From assembly GCA_016712345.1 (NCBI GenBank), contig JADJRH010000011.1:2232001-2296000 (forward strand): a stretch of DNA of 64,000 bases, given 5' to 3'. This DNA is from Polyangiaceae bacterium. Lineage in GTDB: Bacteria > Myxococcota_A > Polyangia > Polyangiales > Polyangiaceae. This document shows, piece after piece, positions 43,345-51,853 of the stretch. Position 1 is the stretch's first letter. Every line of letters starts with the position of its first letter. The notes under the pieces were generated by a model. It did no database searches, was not told where the DNA came from, and saw nothing but the letters and a program-made list of their open reading frames with translations. Made by a program: the position numbers and the translations under genes.

Positions 43345-44271
43345 TTACATGGTGTGGGCGCCGAAATCGTAAAGCTTGCAGATACCGGAGACGCGGCTCT
43401 TTACTTCGTTCATCGCGAGCTGTGAAACGCGTTGTGTACCCACCGCTTCAACACAATACGAAGCGGTGGCGGTTGCGTGCACCATTGCGCGTCGAAGCGC
43501 GAGCGGCGTGACTTCCGGCACCGTCGCCAAATAGCCGAGCAAACCGCCCGCAAAGCAGTCACCCGCGCCCGTGGGATCGATCACCTCGTGAAGCGGGAAT
43601 GCCGGCGCCGCAAAAATGCCCTCTTCATCAAAGAGAAGCGCGCCGTGTTCACCGCGTTTGATGATCACGGTCCGCGGCCCACGTTTGCGAACGTCGTCGG
43701 CGGCTTTGACAATGTTGTGAATGCCCGACAGAAGCCGCGCCTCTTCGTCGTTGATGACAAGCAAATCCACGCGGCGAAGCATTTCTCCGAGGATCTTCGC
43801 TTCGCCTTGAATCCAAAAATTCATTGTGTCGGCCACCACGAGGCGCGGCCGCTCGACCTGATTGAGTACATCGATTTGCAACGCCGGATGGATGTTGCCC
43901 AAGAGCACCAGCGGCGCATCGCGATAGCTCGCGTGGATCTTCGGCTGAAACGACGCGAACACGTTGAGCTGCGTATCGAGCGTTGTGCGGCCCACAAGAT
44001 CCGCGTCGTAGCGCCCCGCCCATCGAAATGTTTTTCCCGACGCGCGCTCAATTCCGGCCGTGTCGATGCCGCGTGTACGCATGGCATCGAGCGTTGAAGC
44101 CGGAAAATCGTCGCCGACCACCGCCACAACGCGCACCGGTGCAAACACGCTCGCGGCGAACGCTGAATACGTTGCGGAGCCGCCGACAACGTCGGTTGCG
44201 GTGACGCTCGGCAGTTGCAAATCGTCGAACGCCATTGAGCCGACGATGAGAATGGGGGAAGCGGAATTCAC
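43345..44271 (-). CDS. PfkB-family carbohydrate/nucleoside kinase
   Basis: A 308-residue ribokinase-family protein, probably phosphorylating a sugar or nucleoside. GTG 44271 follows CAGGAGATC. Signatures: ILIVGSMAFDDL at the N-terminus, VVGGSATYSAFAA and the C-terminal PfkB motif VIDPTGAGDCFAGGLLGYLA with the catalytic Asp. VINDEEARLLSG and RTVIIKRGEHGALL are also typical. Family members beside MTA phosphorylase are plausible candidates for handling a salvage intermediate, but the substrate cannot be read from sequence. It is the last gene of the run from the epimerase to this kinase on the minus strand. Confidence 0.88.
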   Translation of the reverse strand: MNSASPILIVGSMAFDDLQLPSVTATDVVGGSATYSAFAASVFAPVRVVAVVGDDFPASTLDAMRTRGIDTAGIERASGKTFRWAGRYDADLVGRTTLDTQLNVFASFQPKIHASYRDAPLVLLGNIHPALQIDVLNQVERPRLVVADTMNFWIQGEAKILGEMLRRVDLLVINDEEARLLSGIHNIVKAADDVRKRGPRTVIIKRGEHGALLFDEEGIFAAPAFPLHEVIDPTGAGDCFAGGLLGYLATVPEVTPLALRRAMVHATATASYCVEAVGTQRVSQLAMNEVKSRVSGICKLYDFGAHTM

Positions 44272-44349
44272 AGGGATCTCCTGTCGAAAAAAGGTTGCGG
44301 TGATCGAGACGTTGAAAAATGCCGAGAAGGCAAAACGCGCTTTGGGCGC

Positions 44350-45219
44350 CTACGAACTTTTTTGGTTTCCCATGAGCCACGAAAGGCGTTCGCGCGCCTC
44401 GGGCGTGATCTTGTCGGGAGCGGTCATCACCGCGTTTTTCAGCGCATCTTTGGCAATGCTCTTTGAAACATCGGGCAGGTTTGCCGCAACCCGTTTTGCA
44501 ACGTCGCGCGCGTACCGAACGTTTTTGGTAAGCGTTGCGATCACCATCTCCACGGTGACGGGCTCTTCGGAGTGATGCCAACAGTCGTAGTCGGTGGAAA
44601 GCGCGAGCGTCGCATACGGAAGCTCGGCTTCCCGAGCGAGTTTCGCTTCGGGCATGTTGGTCATCCCGATCACCGAGACGCCCCAGCTCCTGTACACAAG
44701 GCTCTCGCCGCGCGTTGAAAACTGCGGCCCTTCGATGCAAACGTACGTTCCGCCCATGTGCGCTTTGGCTCCCGAAGCGCACGCGGCGTCGTACACGGCC
44801 GAGGCCATGATGGGACACACGGGATCTGAAAACGCTACGTGGCCGACGATTCCATCGTCGAAAAATGTCGACACGCGGCGCTTCGTCAGATCGATGAATT
44901 GATCAACAACGACCAGATCGCCCGGCGCGATCTCTTCTTTCATTGAACCCACTGCGCTCACGCTGAGCACGTGCGTCGCGCCGAGCTTTTTGAGCGCGCA
45001 GATGTTCGCTCGATAGTTGATCTGCGTGGGCGACACGCGATGGCCGCGTCCGTGGCGCGGCAAAAACATCATCTTGGCGCCGCTCTCTTTCACGCGCCCA
45101 ATGATCACCGCATCGCTCGGCGCGCCGTACGGCGTATCGACATGAACCTCCTCAATGTCGGTCATGTCGTCCACGCTGTAGAGCCCGCTGCCGCCGATCA
45201 CTGCAAGAACGTTTGCCAT
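44350..45219 (-). CDS. mtnP: S-methyl-5'-thioadenosine phosphorylase
   Basis: Cleaves methylthioadenosine with phosphate to adenine and 5-methylthioribose-1-phosphate in methionine salvage. The 289-residue reading starts at ATG 45219; a GTG two codons upstream is possible. Signatures: LAVIGGSGLYSVDD, MMFLPRHGRGHRVSPTQINYRAN, VLSVSAVGSMKEEI, YVCIEGPQFSTRGES, VIGMTNMPEAKLAREAE and LSTDYDCWHH. This set marks MtnP rather than other purine phosphorylases. Neighbours are gmk upstream and the PfkB kinase downstream. Confidence 0.95.
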   Translation of the reverse strand: MANVLAVIGGSGLYSVDDMTDIEEVHVDTPYGAPSDAVIIGRVKESGAKMMFLPRHGRGHRVSPTQINYRANICALKKLGATHVLSVSAVGSMKEEIAPGDLVVVDQFIDLTKRRVSTFFDDGIVGHVAFSDPVCPIMASAVYDAACASGAKAHMGGTYVCIEGPQFSTRGESLVYRSWGVSVIGMTNMPEAKLAREAELPYATLALSTDYDCWHHSEEPVTVEMVIATLTKNVRYARDVAKRVAANLPDVSKSIAKDALKNAVMTAPDKITPEARERLSWLMGNQKSS

Positions 45220-45237
45220 CTGCACACCGATCTTTCT

Positions 45238-45873
45238 TTATACCTTGTCGCGTGACTCAAGAAGCAACGCTTCGCAAAGAGCGGCTTTGCGAGCACGGCG
45301 GCTTCGTTCAGCGAAAACGATCCCTCGGAGCTTTCCGTATGCCTGCTCCACGTCGTCGTTGACGATCACATAGTCGAAGATGCCGTAGTGCTCGATTTCG
45401 CCCTTCGCGTTTTGGAGGCGCCGCACGGTGGCTTGCTCATCTTCGGTACCGCGGCCGCGAAGGCGTCGTTCAAGCTCCTGAAGCGACGGTGGCAGAATAA
45501 ACACGCCCACCGCTTCGGGCAGCTTCGCCTTGATCTGCCGCGCACCTTGATGATCGATGTCGAATAAAACGCCGCGCGCTTTGGTGCGCGCCAGATCGAT
45601 CTCTTGGAGGCTCGTACCGTAGTAGTGATTGTGTACACGTGCCCACTCGGCGAACGCGTCGATGCGCACCATCTCTTTAAAATACGCCTCGTCGACGAAG
45701 TGGTACTCGCGCCCGTTCACCTCGGTTGGGCGCGGCGCGCGCGTTGTGTGCGAAACCGAAAATCGAAGCTCCGGAAACTCACCGCGCAGGCGATTGCAAA
45801 GCGTTGTTTTGCCCGCCCCCGACGGCGACGAGATGATGAGCAGCAAAAAATCATCGATCGGCGTAGTTGCCAT
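45238..45873 (-). CDS. gmk: guanylate kinase
   Basis: Phosphorylates GMP to GDP with ATP. 211 residues from ATG 45873; a TTG at 45888 would overlap the yicC stop. Signatures: LLLIISSPSGAGKTTLCNRL (Walker A), FSVSHTTRAPRPTEVNGREYHFVD (GMP-binding), EWARVHNHYYGTS, and GVLFDIDHQGARQIK. The usual order yicC-gmk is kept, with the yicC stop eight bases before this start. Confidence 0.96.
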   Translation of the reverse strand: MATTPIDDFLLLIISSPSGAGKTTLCNRLRGEFPELRFSVSHTTRAPRPTEVNGREYHFVDEAYFKEMVRIDAFAEWARVHNHYYGTSLQEIDLARTKARGVLFDIDHQGARQIKAKLPEAVGVFILPPSLQELERRLRGRGTEDEQATVRRLQNAKGEIEHYGIFDYVIVNDDVEQAYGKLRGIVFAERSRRARKAALCEALLLESRDKV

Positions 45874-45880
45874 TGCGATC

Positions 45881-46753
45881 TCATTCAATGTTCTGGACCT
45901 GCTCCCGCAGGCGCTCGAGTTCGACTTTGAAGGTGACTATTTTTTCGGAGACCTTCTGGTCCTGAGCTTTTGCAGCAACGGTGTGCGCCTCACGCAACAT
46001 CTCTTGAAGTAGAAAATCCAGCTTGCGCCCAACGGGCTCGGCGGTTTCAGCGAGAGCGGCTTGAAACTGCGCAACGTGGCTCGACAGCCGCGTCAGCTCT
46101 TCGGTCACGTCGCTTCGATCTGCAAGCAGCAACAGTTCCGATTCGACGCGCGCGGCGTCGACCGCGACGGTGGTGCCGCCGAGCATGCGGGCGAGTTTTT
46201 CTTCAGCCCTTCGCCGAGCGAGGCCGGGCAGGCTCTCGGCGCGCTCCCGCACTTCAACCAACAGATCGGCGATGCGTGCCGCTCGCTGCGACAGATCCTT
46301 CGCGAGCGCTTCTCCTTCGCGAAGCTGCATCCCTTCGAGCGCCGCGAGTGCCGCGGCCACGCTCGTTCGAAGCGCCGCGCGCACAGCTTCGGCGTCCATT
46401 TCCACAACCGAGAAAAGGCCCGGCACGGCCGCCAAAAGCGACAGCGGAAGATCGGCTCCCGGCGCGATCTCGTCGCGGAGTTCTGCAAGCTCACGCATCG
46501 CAAGGCGCGCGCGACTGCGGTCAAGAACGGGTGGACTTGTCACCAGCCCCTCGGCGCGCAGCACCACATCCACCCGTCCACGTCGCACATGTTCGCGAAC
46601 GAGTTGCTCCACGAACATGGTGAAGTGGGTAAGTTCGTTTGGCAGTCGCGCGCGCACATCCAGGAATCGCTGGTTCGCTGTGCGGATTTCGATCGTGATG
46701 CGCCCGCCGGCGAACGACGCGTCGCCGAACCCGAAGCCTGTCATGCTCCGCAT
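45881..46753 (-). CDS. yicC: YicC family endoribonuclease-like protein
   Basis: A 290-residue member of the YicC/YloC family, reported as an RNase in E. coli. MRSMTGFGFGDASFAGGRI at the N-terminus, RTANQRFLDVRARLP, and the long C-terminal DFLLQEMLREAHTVAAKAQD are the recognisable blocks. The middle is helical and coiled-coil-like (AARIADLLVEVRERAESLPG). It sits immediately upstream of gmk, the common arrangement. Confidence 0.93.
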   Translation of the reverse strand: MRSMTGFGFGDASFAGGRITIEIRTANQRFLDVRARLPNELTHFTMFVEQLVREHVRRGRVDVVLRAEGLVTSPPVLDRSRARLAMRELAELRDEIAPGADLPLSLLAAVPGLFSVVEMDAEAVRAALRTSVAAALAALEGMQLREGEALAKDLSQRAARIADLLVEVRERAESLPGLARRRAEEKLARMLGGTTVAVDAARVESELLLLADRSDVTEELTRLSSHVAQFQAALAETAEPVGRKLDFLLQEMLREAHTVAAKAQDQKVSEKIVTFKVELERLREQVQNIE

Positions 46754-46770
46754 GCGACGACGCGCCTCCG

Positions 46771-47805
46771 TTACGCCGACTTCGACGCTGTTCCGAGCGT
46801 GCGCGGACCCACGCCGGCCGAGGTGAGCGTGCGCGCCGCGGCGGCACGACCTTCTGTTCGAAGCGCCTCCAGATACGCGACGGTGGGCGTCAGCCCATCT
46901 TCCCAGCGCACGAGCGGCTTGAAACCCAGAAGCGCTTCAGCGCGGGAGATATCCGCGAGCGAGTGCCGAATGTCTCCCGGTCTTGGGTCGGTGTGCAGCA
47001 CCTCAACCTCGCGGCCGAGCACGCGGGCGATTTCGCGGCAGAGTTCGTTTAAGCCGATTCGCCGTCCACCCGCGATGTTCACCACCTCGCCCGAGAGTTT
47101 CTGAGGGCACGTGGCGGCGAGCAAGTTCGCCGAAACAGCGTTGTCTACGTAGCAAAAGTCGCGAGTCTGTTCGCCGTCGCCGTAGATCTGGATGGCGCGC
47201 CGCGAGAGGGCGGCGTCGACAAATCGCGGAATCGCCGCAGCGTACGCACCGTCCGGCGTTTGATTGGGACCAAACACGTTGAAGTAGCGAAGGTTGAGCG
47301 TTTCGAGTCCGTAGATCGTGGAAAACACCTTTAGGTAGTTTTCACAGGCGAGCTTGGTGACCGCGTACGGCGAGAGCGGCATAGGCGTCATGCCCTCGTG
47401 TTTGGGAAGCTCGGGAGTTTCACCGTAGGCCGACGATGACGCCGCGAAGATCACGCGGCGAACCTTTTGGTGGCGGGCCACGTCGAGCACCGTCACCGTG
47501 CCGCCGGTGTTCACCGCGTCGGAGACGATGGGCTCTTCGACGCTCCGAGGAACCGAGCCGAGCGCTGCTTCGTGAAAGATGATCTCAACGCCCTGCGCGG
47601 CTCTTGCCACCGCGGCAGCGTCGCGAATGTCACCTTCGATGCGCTCGATCTTGGTTTGATCGGCGATGCCATCCAGGTGCTCCCAAAAACCCGTTGCGCA
47701 GTTGTCGAGCACGCGAACGTGTTCACCCGCGGCGACCAGCGCTGCAACGAGGTTTGAACCGATAAAACCGGCCCCGCCGGTGACCAAATAACGTGCAGTG
47801 GGCAT
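46771..47805 (-). CDS. NAD-dependent sugar-nucleotide epimerase/dehydratase
   Basis: Extended short-chain dehydrogenase acting on a UDP-sugar, most like UDP-GlcNAc/UDP-glucose 4-epimerases of the WbpP type. The 344-residue protein has YLVTGGAGFIGSNLVAALVA (NAD-binding), FHEAALGSVPRSVEEP, FAASSSAYGETPELPKHEG (catalytic Ser region), LSPYAVTKLACENYLKVF (YxxxK), and YFNVFGPNQTPDGAYAAAIP. Probable role in surface polysaccharide synthesis. It heads the run of minus-strand genes leading to yicC, with 17 bases between them. Confidence 0.9.
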   Translation of the reverse strand: MPTARYLVTGGAGFIGSNLVAALVAAGEHVRVLDNCATGFWEHLDGIADQTKIERIEGDIRDAAAVARAAQGVEIIFHEAALGSVPRSVEEPIVSDAVNTGGTVTVLDVARHQKVRRVIFAASSSAYGETPELPKHEGMTPMPLSPYAVTKLACENYLKVFSTIYGLETLNLRYFNVFGPNQTPDGAYAAAIPRFVDAALSRRAIQIYGDGEQTRDFCYVDNAVSANLLAATCPQKLSGEVVNIAGGRRIGLNELCREIARVLGREVEVLHTDPRPGDIRHSLADISRAEALLGFKPLVRWEDGLTPTVAYLEALRTEGRAAAARTLTSAGVGPRTLGTASKSA

Positions 47806-47823
47806 TCGCAGAAGATGACTCGG

Positions 47824-48141
47824 CTACTTTTTCTTGAACAAGGAGTCAAGCGCGGCTCGGCTCTTTGCGACCCGTCCCGACACATCTTCCGGCGTTCCAT
47901 TTCGAAAAGTGAAAAACGTGCAGTAGTTCGCCTTTTCTCGCTCGGGGATGTACTCGGCGATGTGCTCTTTGCATTGGTTATGCGCGGACGGATCCCAATA
48001 TTCGCAGTTCTTGCAACAGTGAAGATCGGCGCCGCAGTGAGGGCATCCGTCGGCACGTTGCAACTTCACTTCAAACACCAACTGGTTTTTGCACTTGTGA
48101 CAGAAGTGCTTTTTCTCCTCGACCTTCGGAACCCAGCCCAT
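47824..48141 (-). CDS. small zinc-ribbon protein
   Basis: A 105-residue protein with three Cys pairs: C14-x2-C17 (FCHKCKNQ), C33-x2-C36 (GCPHCGAD), and C42/C43-x2-C46 plus C57 (HCCKNCEYW...QCKEH), so probably two zinc sites. The C-terminal part contains KANYCTFFTFRNG, seen in other short ribbon proteins of this group. Function unknown; a nucleic-acid- or protein-binding adaptor is likely. Confidence 0.75.
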   Translation of the reverse strand: MGWVPKVEEKKHFCHKCKNQLVFEVKLQRADGCPHCGADLHCCKNCEYWDPSAHNQCKEHIAEYIPEREKANYCTFFTFRNGTPEDVSGRVAKSRAALDSLFKKK

Positions 48142-48171
48142 GACGTTTCTCCTGCCGACGCGCGGCCGTGA

Positions 48172-48684
48172 TCAGCTCAGACCTTTGCGCCGTTGAATGT
48201 CGCCCATGACCCGCTGGTATTCGACCTCCCAGGTGCGGGTGCCTTCCTGGACGTGTTTGAGTTTCGATTTTACTTCGGCCGCCACGGCATCTTCAATTTC
48301 AAGATGCTTGCGGAGCGCCGGACGCATGCGACGGCGAAGCTCGTGATCCTCTGCGTACACTTCTTCGACGTTGCCCGAATGCATCAGCATCTCAATCAGC
48401 TGGTCGAGCAAATAATCGAGCATCTCGTCGCCGATCTTGATGCCGCGCTTCTCGGCCGCGAGGCGCCGAATTCTCGGCAACTCGGTTTGAGGTAGTCCCC
48501 GGCTCTGAAGCAGATCTTTCGCCTGCTCGTTCACCTGGCGCTCCGACTCAATGTACGCGTTCATGACCGATTCAAGGTCTTTTGCCACCTCGCCGCGGTC
48601 TTCCGTTTCGATGTCTTTGGCCTCAATGAGCGCCCGAGCCAGCTCCTCGCTCAACTCACGGACCTTTCCGCTATAAAGCCGCAT
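48172..48684 (-). CDS. DUF507 family protein
   Basis: A 170-residue, highly charged helical protein of the DUF507 family, widespread in former Deltaproteobacteria and of unknown function. MRLYSGKVRELSEELARALI at the N-terminus and IKIGDEMLDYLLDQLIEMLM in the middle are typical. ATG 48684 is the start. It lies 30 bases upstream of the small zinc-ribbon gene and is possibly co-transcribed with it. Confidence 0.8.
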   Translation of the reverse strand: MRLYSGKVRELSEELARALIEAKDIETEDRGEVAKDLESVMNAYIESERQVNEQAKDLLQSRGLPQTELPRIRRLAAEKRGIKIGDEMLDYLLDQLIEMLMHSGNVEEVYAEDHELRRRMRPALRKHLEIEDAVAAEVKSKLKHVQEGTRTWEVEYQRVMGDIQRRKGLS

Positions 48685-48768
48685 TCCTCGTTCGCTCCGT
48701 TGCTAGTGCTCTTGCCAAAAAAAGCGACGTCGCCGGTCGGGTACACCCCTTGCGACGTGGCTGTCAAA

Positions 48769-49854
48769 TCAAGACGTGCGCGAGCGTTTCTTCCCATCAT
48801 CTGTGCCGCCGCGCACCCCCAACTTGAGCCGCCGCATGACAGCTTGTCGCTGGCGTTCTTTGTAACGCGCGTGGCTTGCGCTCCCGAGTTCGTTGGCCGC
48901 TTCCGTTTCCCGGTCAACGATTTGAAACTCGCACAAGACAAAAATGATGTGACCCAGGGCCCACGCAGCCGGTGGTGACATCTCCATCGTTTCGGCGGGA
49001 AGCCTCACTGGGATCTCGGCCACGAAGTGGATCACGCGGTAGTTTTGATCGCTGAACTTGTTGTCGCTGGGGACGTAGTCGTCGCCTTCGGGCGAGTCTT
49101 GCACGCCGCGCAACAGACCGCGCAGATGGGGATGCTGATCGCAATACGCTCGGAAGTGAAAGATCGTGTTGGTGCTCTGTCTGGGTACAACGAAGCTGAA
49201 GGGGAACAGTCGTTCGGTGAGGTAGAGCACCACGGGCAGAATGTCGTCGGTGGTTCGCGTGACGATCCGGAAACGAAGCTTGTCGTAAATCTGCGCAGCG
49301 GTGGTGTCGGCTTTGGAGAGGAGCTTCGTGTAGAGCGAATCGCGATTTTTTCGGCCGCCCACGAACTCCGTGATTGGAAAGCCCGCGGCGAGCATTCCAC
49401 CGATCACGCGGTACACTTTTTCTTCGACGAGGTGAAACACCTCCTGGTCGCTCATGGGGATGCAAAAGAGCAGCTCTCGTCCGTCCAGGTGATGGATGAT
49501 GTGCATCGCCTTGAGGATCGTGCATGCGCAGAGCTGTCGATGCCCTTTGGTCGACGCGAGCAGCAGAATCTCTTCGACCGAAGACCGAGCCACCGGGCCC
49601 GGAATTGGAAAATCAAACTGCCGTCGCAGGTAGGCGATTGCCTCGTTTTTAATCGCTTCGAGCCGCGCTCGATCGGCCGGTTCGGCGGGACGAAACTCGT
49701 GGGACTCTAAAATTTTTTGAGCTTCTTCGTGGGACCGCACGTGAAGGCGGTGCCAATCGACAACCGAATCACCCCGCAGGAGTAACCGCACGCTCTGCAA
49801 ATCCATGAGCGTGAGTTCTTCAAGTCGTTTGAGGCCGCCGATGTCCGCAGACAT
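48769..49854 (-). CDS. conserved myxobacterial protein of unknown function
   Basis: A 361-residue cytoplasmic protein that I associate, from memory and not with certainty, with a family restricted to Myxococcota and relatives (TIGR04552). A segment at about residues 195-225 (TAAQIYDKLRFRIVTRTTDD, then LPVVLYLTERLFPFSF) is reminiscent of the RelA/SpoT nucleotidyltransferase core, where R-x-V-x-x-x-x-D-I is followed by a helix. CACTILKAMHIIHHLDGREL lies just before it. I do not see the full catalytic Asp/Glu set, so enzymatic activity is not claimed. Start ATG 49854. It is 84 bases upstream of DUF507 on the same strand. Confidence 0.6.
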   Translation of the reverse strand: MSADIGGLKRLEELTLMDLQSVRLLLRGDSVVDWHRLHVRSHEEAQKILESHEFRPAEPADRARLEAIKNEAIAYLRRQFDFPIPGPVARSSVEEILLLASTKGHRQLCACTILKAMHIIHHLDGRELLFCIPMSDQEVFHLVEEKVYRVIGGMLAAGFPITEFVGGRKNRDSLYTKLLSKADTTAAQIYDKLRFRIVTRTTDDILPVVLYLTERLFPFSFVVPRQSTNTIFHFRAYCDQHPHLRGLLRGVQDSPEGDDYVPSDNKFSDQNYRVIHFVAEIPVRLPAETMEMSPPAAWALGHIIFVLCEFQIVDRETEAANELGSASHARYKERQRQAVMRRLKLGVRGGTDDGKKRSRTS

Positions 49855-49940
49855 GCTGGCAAACGTACCTGCAAAGGTCGCCGCGCGGAGCGTTGCTCCG
49901 TGTTCGACTCAAAAAAGGGTGGCGGGGTTTGGAAGGTTGG

Positions 49941-50117
49941 TCAGGAAGCGCGAGCGCTGGGGGGCTCGGTCGGGGGGTTGTTGCGGCCCAGCGCGAGCGT
50001 GCCGCAGAAGATGCCGATTGTCAGGACAACCACCATTGCATGGCCTAAGTAAGCGCCGCTCCAGCCAATTGCTGCGAAGGGGGCTAATGCGGCAAGGTAC
50101 CAGGGCGTGATCTTCAT
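49941..50117 (-). CDS. small membrane protein, 58 residues
   Basis: CGGAGGACGC precedes ATG 50117. The product MKITPWYLAALAPFAAIGW... has two hydrophobic segments (about 6-22 and 24-44), then a short Pro-rich hydrophilic tail NNPPTEPPSARAS. No homology is claimed. The strong ribosome site supports it as a real gene. It stands 86 bases downstream of the start of the gene at 48769-49854. Confidence 0.6.
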   Translation of the reverse strand: MKITPWYLAALAPFAAIGWSGAYLGHAMVVVLTIGIFCGTLALGRNNPPTEPPSARAS

Positions 50118-50555
50118 GCGTCCTCCGTGGGTGTTTTCAGCTTCGCGCTGCGGCACTCGGTCCCGGGGTTGGGGAGCTGTGGGTCGAGGTTTGTTTACGA
50201 CTTGGCTCCCCGTCGGTCATTCGCCGACTGGGCGCCTGGGTAAGTGCATGTAAGATAAGATGCCACGCTCCTTTGTGACGGGCCAAGAACTAGCGGGAGG
50301 TTGGGCGTGGCTTCAAGCGAATTCGTTACTCAAGCGGCGTTCCACAGTTTGGGCCCGGGTGGTTAAAATCGGCAATTTTGCTTTTATTTTAATGTGTTTA
50401 TGCCGCATTTCTAAAGTGGCTCATTAGATAGAAAAATGCGTTTCCAGAGACACAAGGGTTGCGTGAGAGACACATCACCAAGTAGGCGCCGCCGCGACGC
50501 TTCCGCGTGTTGCGGAGCGCGGCGCGTCAGCGGGGCACGCGTGACGCAACGCAAC
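50118..50555. other. gene-free region with an AT-rich island
   Basis: 438 bases. From about 50363 to 50450 the base composition drops to AT-rich (TTTTGCTTTTATTTTAATG), in strong contrast to the surrounding DNA. No gene is visible. It may carry the promoter of the small membrane gene at 50117 or be a remnant of foreign DNA. Confidence 0.4.
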
Positions 50556-50969
50556 TTATCGAACTGGGATGGTGACGCGCGCTGCGTCGCCCAACGCGAC
50601 GCGACGACGCGAAGAGTCAACGTGCGTTTCGCGTTCGATCGCGATGGCGACGTCGTACGCACCGTCGGGCACATGCACGTTCGTCATCAGGCTCGCAGGT
50701 GCTTTGCCCTGCGAAAATCGAAACGAAGTCGCGGTAATGTCTTCGCCGGAGCTTTCGGGGCTCCACCGAATGTCAACTCCAACGATGTCTTCGGGCGAGT
50801 CGAAGCGGATTTCGACTTCGTGATCTGTTGGAACGAGCGGCATCACGAACGACTTGCCTGCAAGCACCACCACGAGTGCGCCGACGAGCGCCACGATCCG
50901 ACCGGCGCGCGCGCGGTTGTTTGGAGCGCGGACCGGCGGCGTATCGGTGGTCGCGGCGTTGTCGTTCAC
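50556..50969 (-). CDS. membrane-anchored protein, FixH-like in outline
   Basis: A 137-residue protein. GTG 50969 overlaps the stop of the upstream gene as GTGA, giving coupled translation; a longer reading upstream is antisense-like in character. Hydrophobic IVALVGALVVVLAGKSFVM at about residues 25-44 is a TM helix. The remainder looks like a single extracytoplasmic beta-domain (VEIRFDSPEDIVGVDIRW and DGAYDVAIAIERET). Its size and layout recall FixH proteins of cytochrome oxidase clusters, and a c-type cytochrome gene lies nearby, but I see no diagnostic motif. Confidence 0.55.
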   Translation of the reverse strand: MNDNAATTDTPPVRAPNNRARAGRIVALVGALVVVLAGKSFVMPLVPTDHEVEIRFDSPEDIVGVDIRWSPESSGEDITATSFRFSQGKAPASLMTNVHVPDGAYDVAIAIERETHVDSSRRRVALGDAARVTIPVR

Positions 50970-51226
50970 GAACCGCCCCCGTCGCCGCCCTGGCTCGACG
51001 AACTCTCGGCTTCCATGCGACCCGTGAGCTTCTCCCAGAGATGCCACGCGCCCACGAACGCCGAATAAGCGAGAATGACTGCGACGCCGTAAAGGTCGTA
51101 GATCATCACTTTGCCAACGTAGTAGTTGGCCGCATCCATGTGCATCACGCGCGTTGCGATCCACGCGATGAAGCTCAGAAACAGAATCGCCGTGACCGTG
51201 CCGAACGCGACAAAAAACCAGCGCAT
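50966..51226 (-). CDS. small two-helix membrane protein
   Basis: An 86-residue protein from ATG 51226. Two TM helices are evident (FFVAFGTVTAILFLSFIAWI and YGVAVILAYSAFVGAWHLW), then a Ser/Gly-rich tail. Function unknown; small proteins of this type accompany respiratory complexes. Its stop overlaps the start of the gene at 50556-50969. Confidence 0.65.
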   Translation of the reverse strand: MRWFFVAFGTVTAILFLSFIAWIATRVMHMDAANYYVGKVMIYDLYGVAVILAYSAFVGAWHLWEKLTGRMEAESSSSQGGDGGGS

Positions 51227-51300
51227 GTTGATGTGAAGAGTTGGGCGGGGATGGTGGAGAAGTCAATTCGAACGACGGGTCGTTCGTTCAAACGTTGGTG

Positions 51301-51370
51301 CTCCCCCCGCGCGGAGCGAGCGACGCGCTTGGGGGGAGCGGGGGCGCGTCCGCGCGCCCCGTGGGGGGCA
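51301..51370. repeat. intergenic two-hairpin repeat, copy B
   Basis: CTCCCCCC...GGGGGGAG (51301-51338) followed by GGGGCGCG...CGCGCCCC (about 51341-51360). More than 60 of 70 positions match copy A at 36822. It lies between the cytochrome c gene and the two small membrane genes and ends 15 bases beyond the cytochrome stop, so it could act as a transcript end. Confidence 0.75.
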
Positions 51371-51384
51371 TTGAATGGTCCTGG

Positions 51385-51813
51385 TTACTTGCCGCGGGCG
51401 GAGCGAATTCGCTGCACAAGGCCCTGAACAACTTGGTCGGGGAGATCAAAGGCCGGCATTTTGTTTTTGCCCTTTCGGATTGTCTTCGCCATCTCCTCGT
51501 CGGTGATGTTTGCCTGCCAATCCGGCTGGGTTAGGTCGGGTGCGCGGTACATGGGCCCTTGAGGGCCGTCGCCTCGGCCGATCGGACCGTGGCAGGGAGT
51601 GCAGTTGCGACGCCACGCCAGATCGATGATCGACGGATCAACGCCGTCGGTGGCGGGCTTTGCTGTGACCTGCCCTGCGGCGGCCGGCGGCTGATCATGA
51701 TCTCCGGGAGACCATTCGCGAACCTCGGCGGATGGGCCGTCGCAACCAGCGAGTGGCGTTGCGAAAACCACAAATGCGGCAAAGCCGCCCCGAACTTGTC
51801 GGAGCGGCCTCAT
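51385..51813 (-). CDS. c-type cytochrome lipoprotein
   Basis: A 142-residue protein. ATG 51813 gives a signal ending in lipobox L-A-G-C (FVVFATPLAGC). The single heme site is CTPCH near residue 71, with PCHGPIGRGDGPQGPMYRAPDL following and KMPAFDLPDQ providing the likely axial Met. Class I monoheme cytochrome in the periplasm, anchored to a membrane. Neighbouring small membrane proteins suggest a respiratory setting. Confidence 0.85.
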   Translation of the reverse strand: MRPLRQVRGGFAAFVVFATPLAGCDGPSAEVREWSPGDHDQPPAAAGQVTAKPATDGVDPSIIDLAWRRNCTPCHGPIGRGDGPQGPMYRAPDLTQPDWQANITDEEMAKTIRKGKNKMPAFDLPDQVVQGLVQRIRSARGK

Positions 51814-51853
51814 CACACGCGTTGCGAAGTTTCGTCGCGTCACGAATTGCAGG

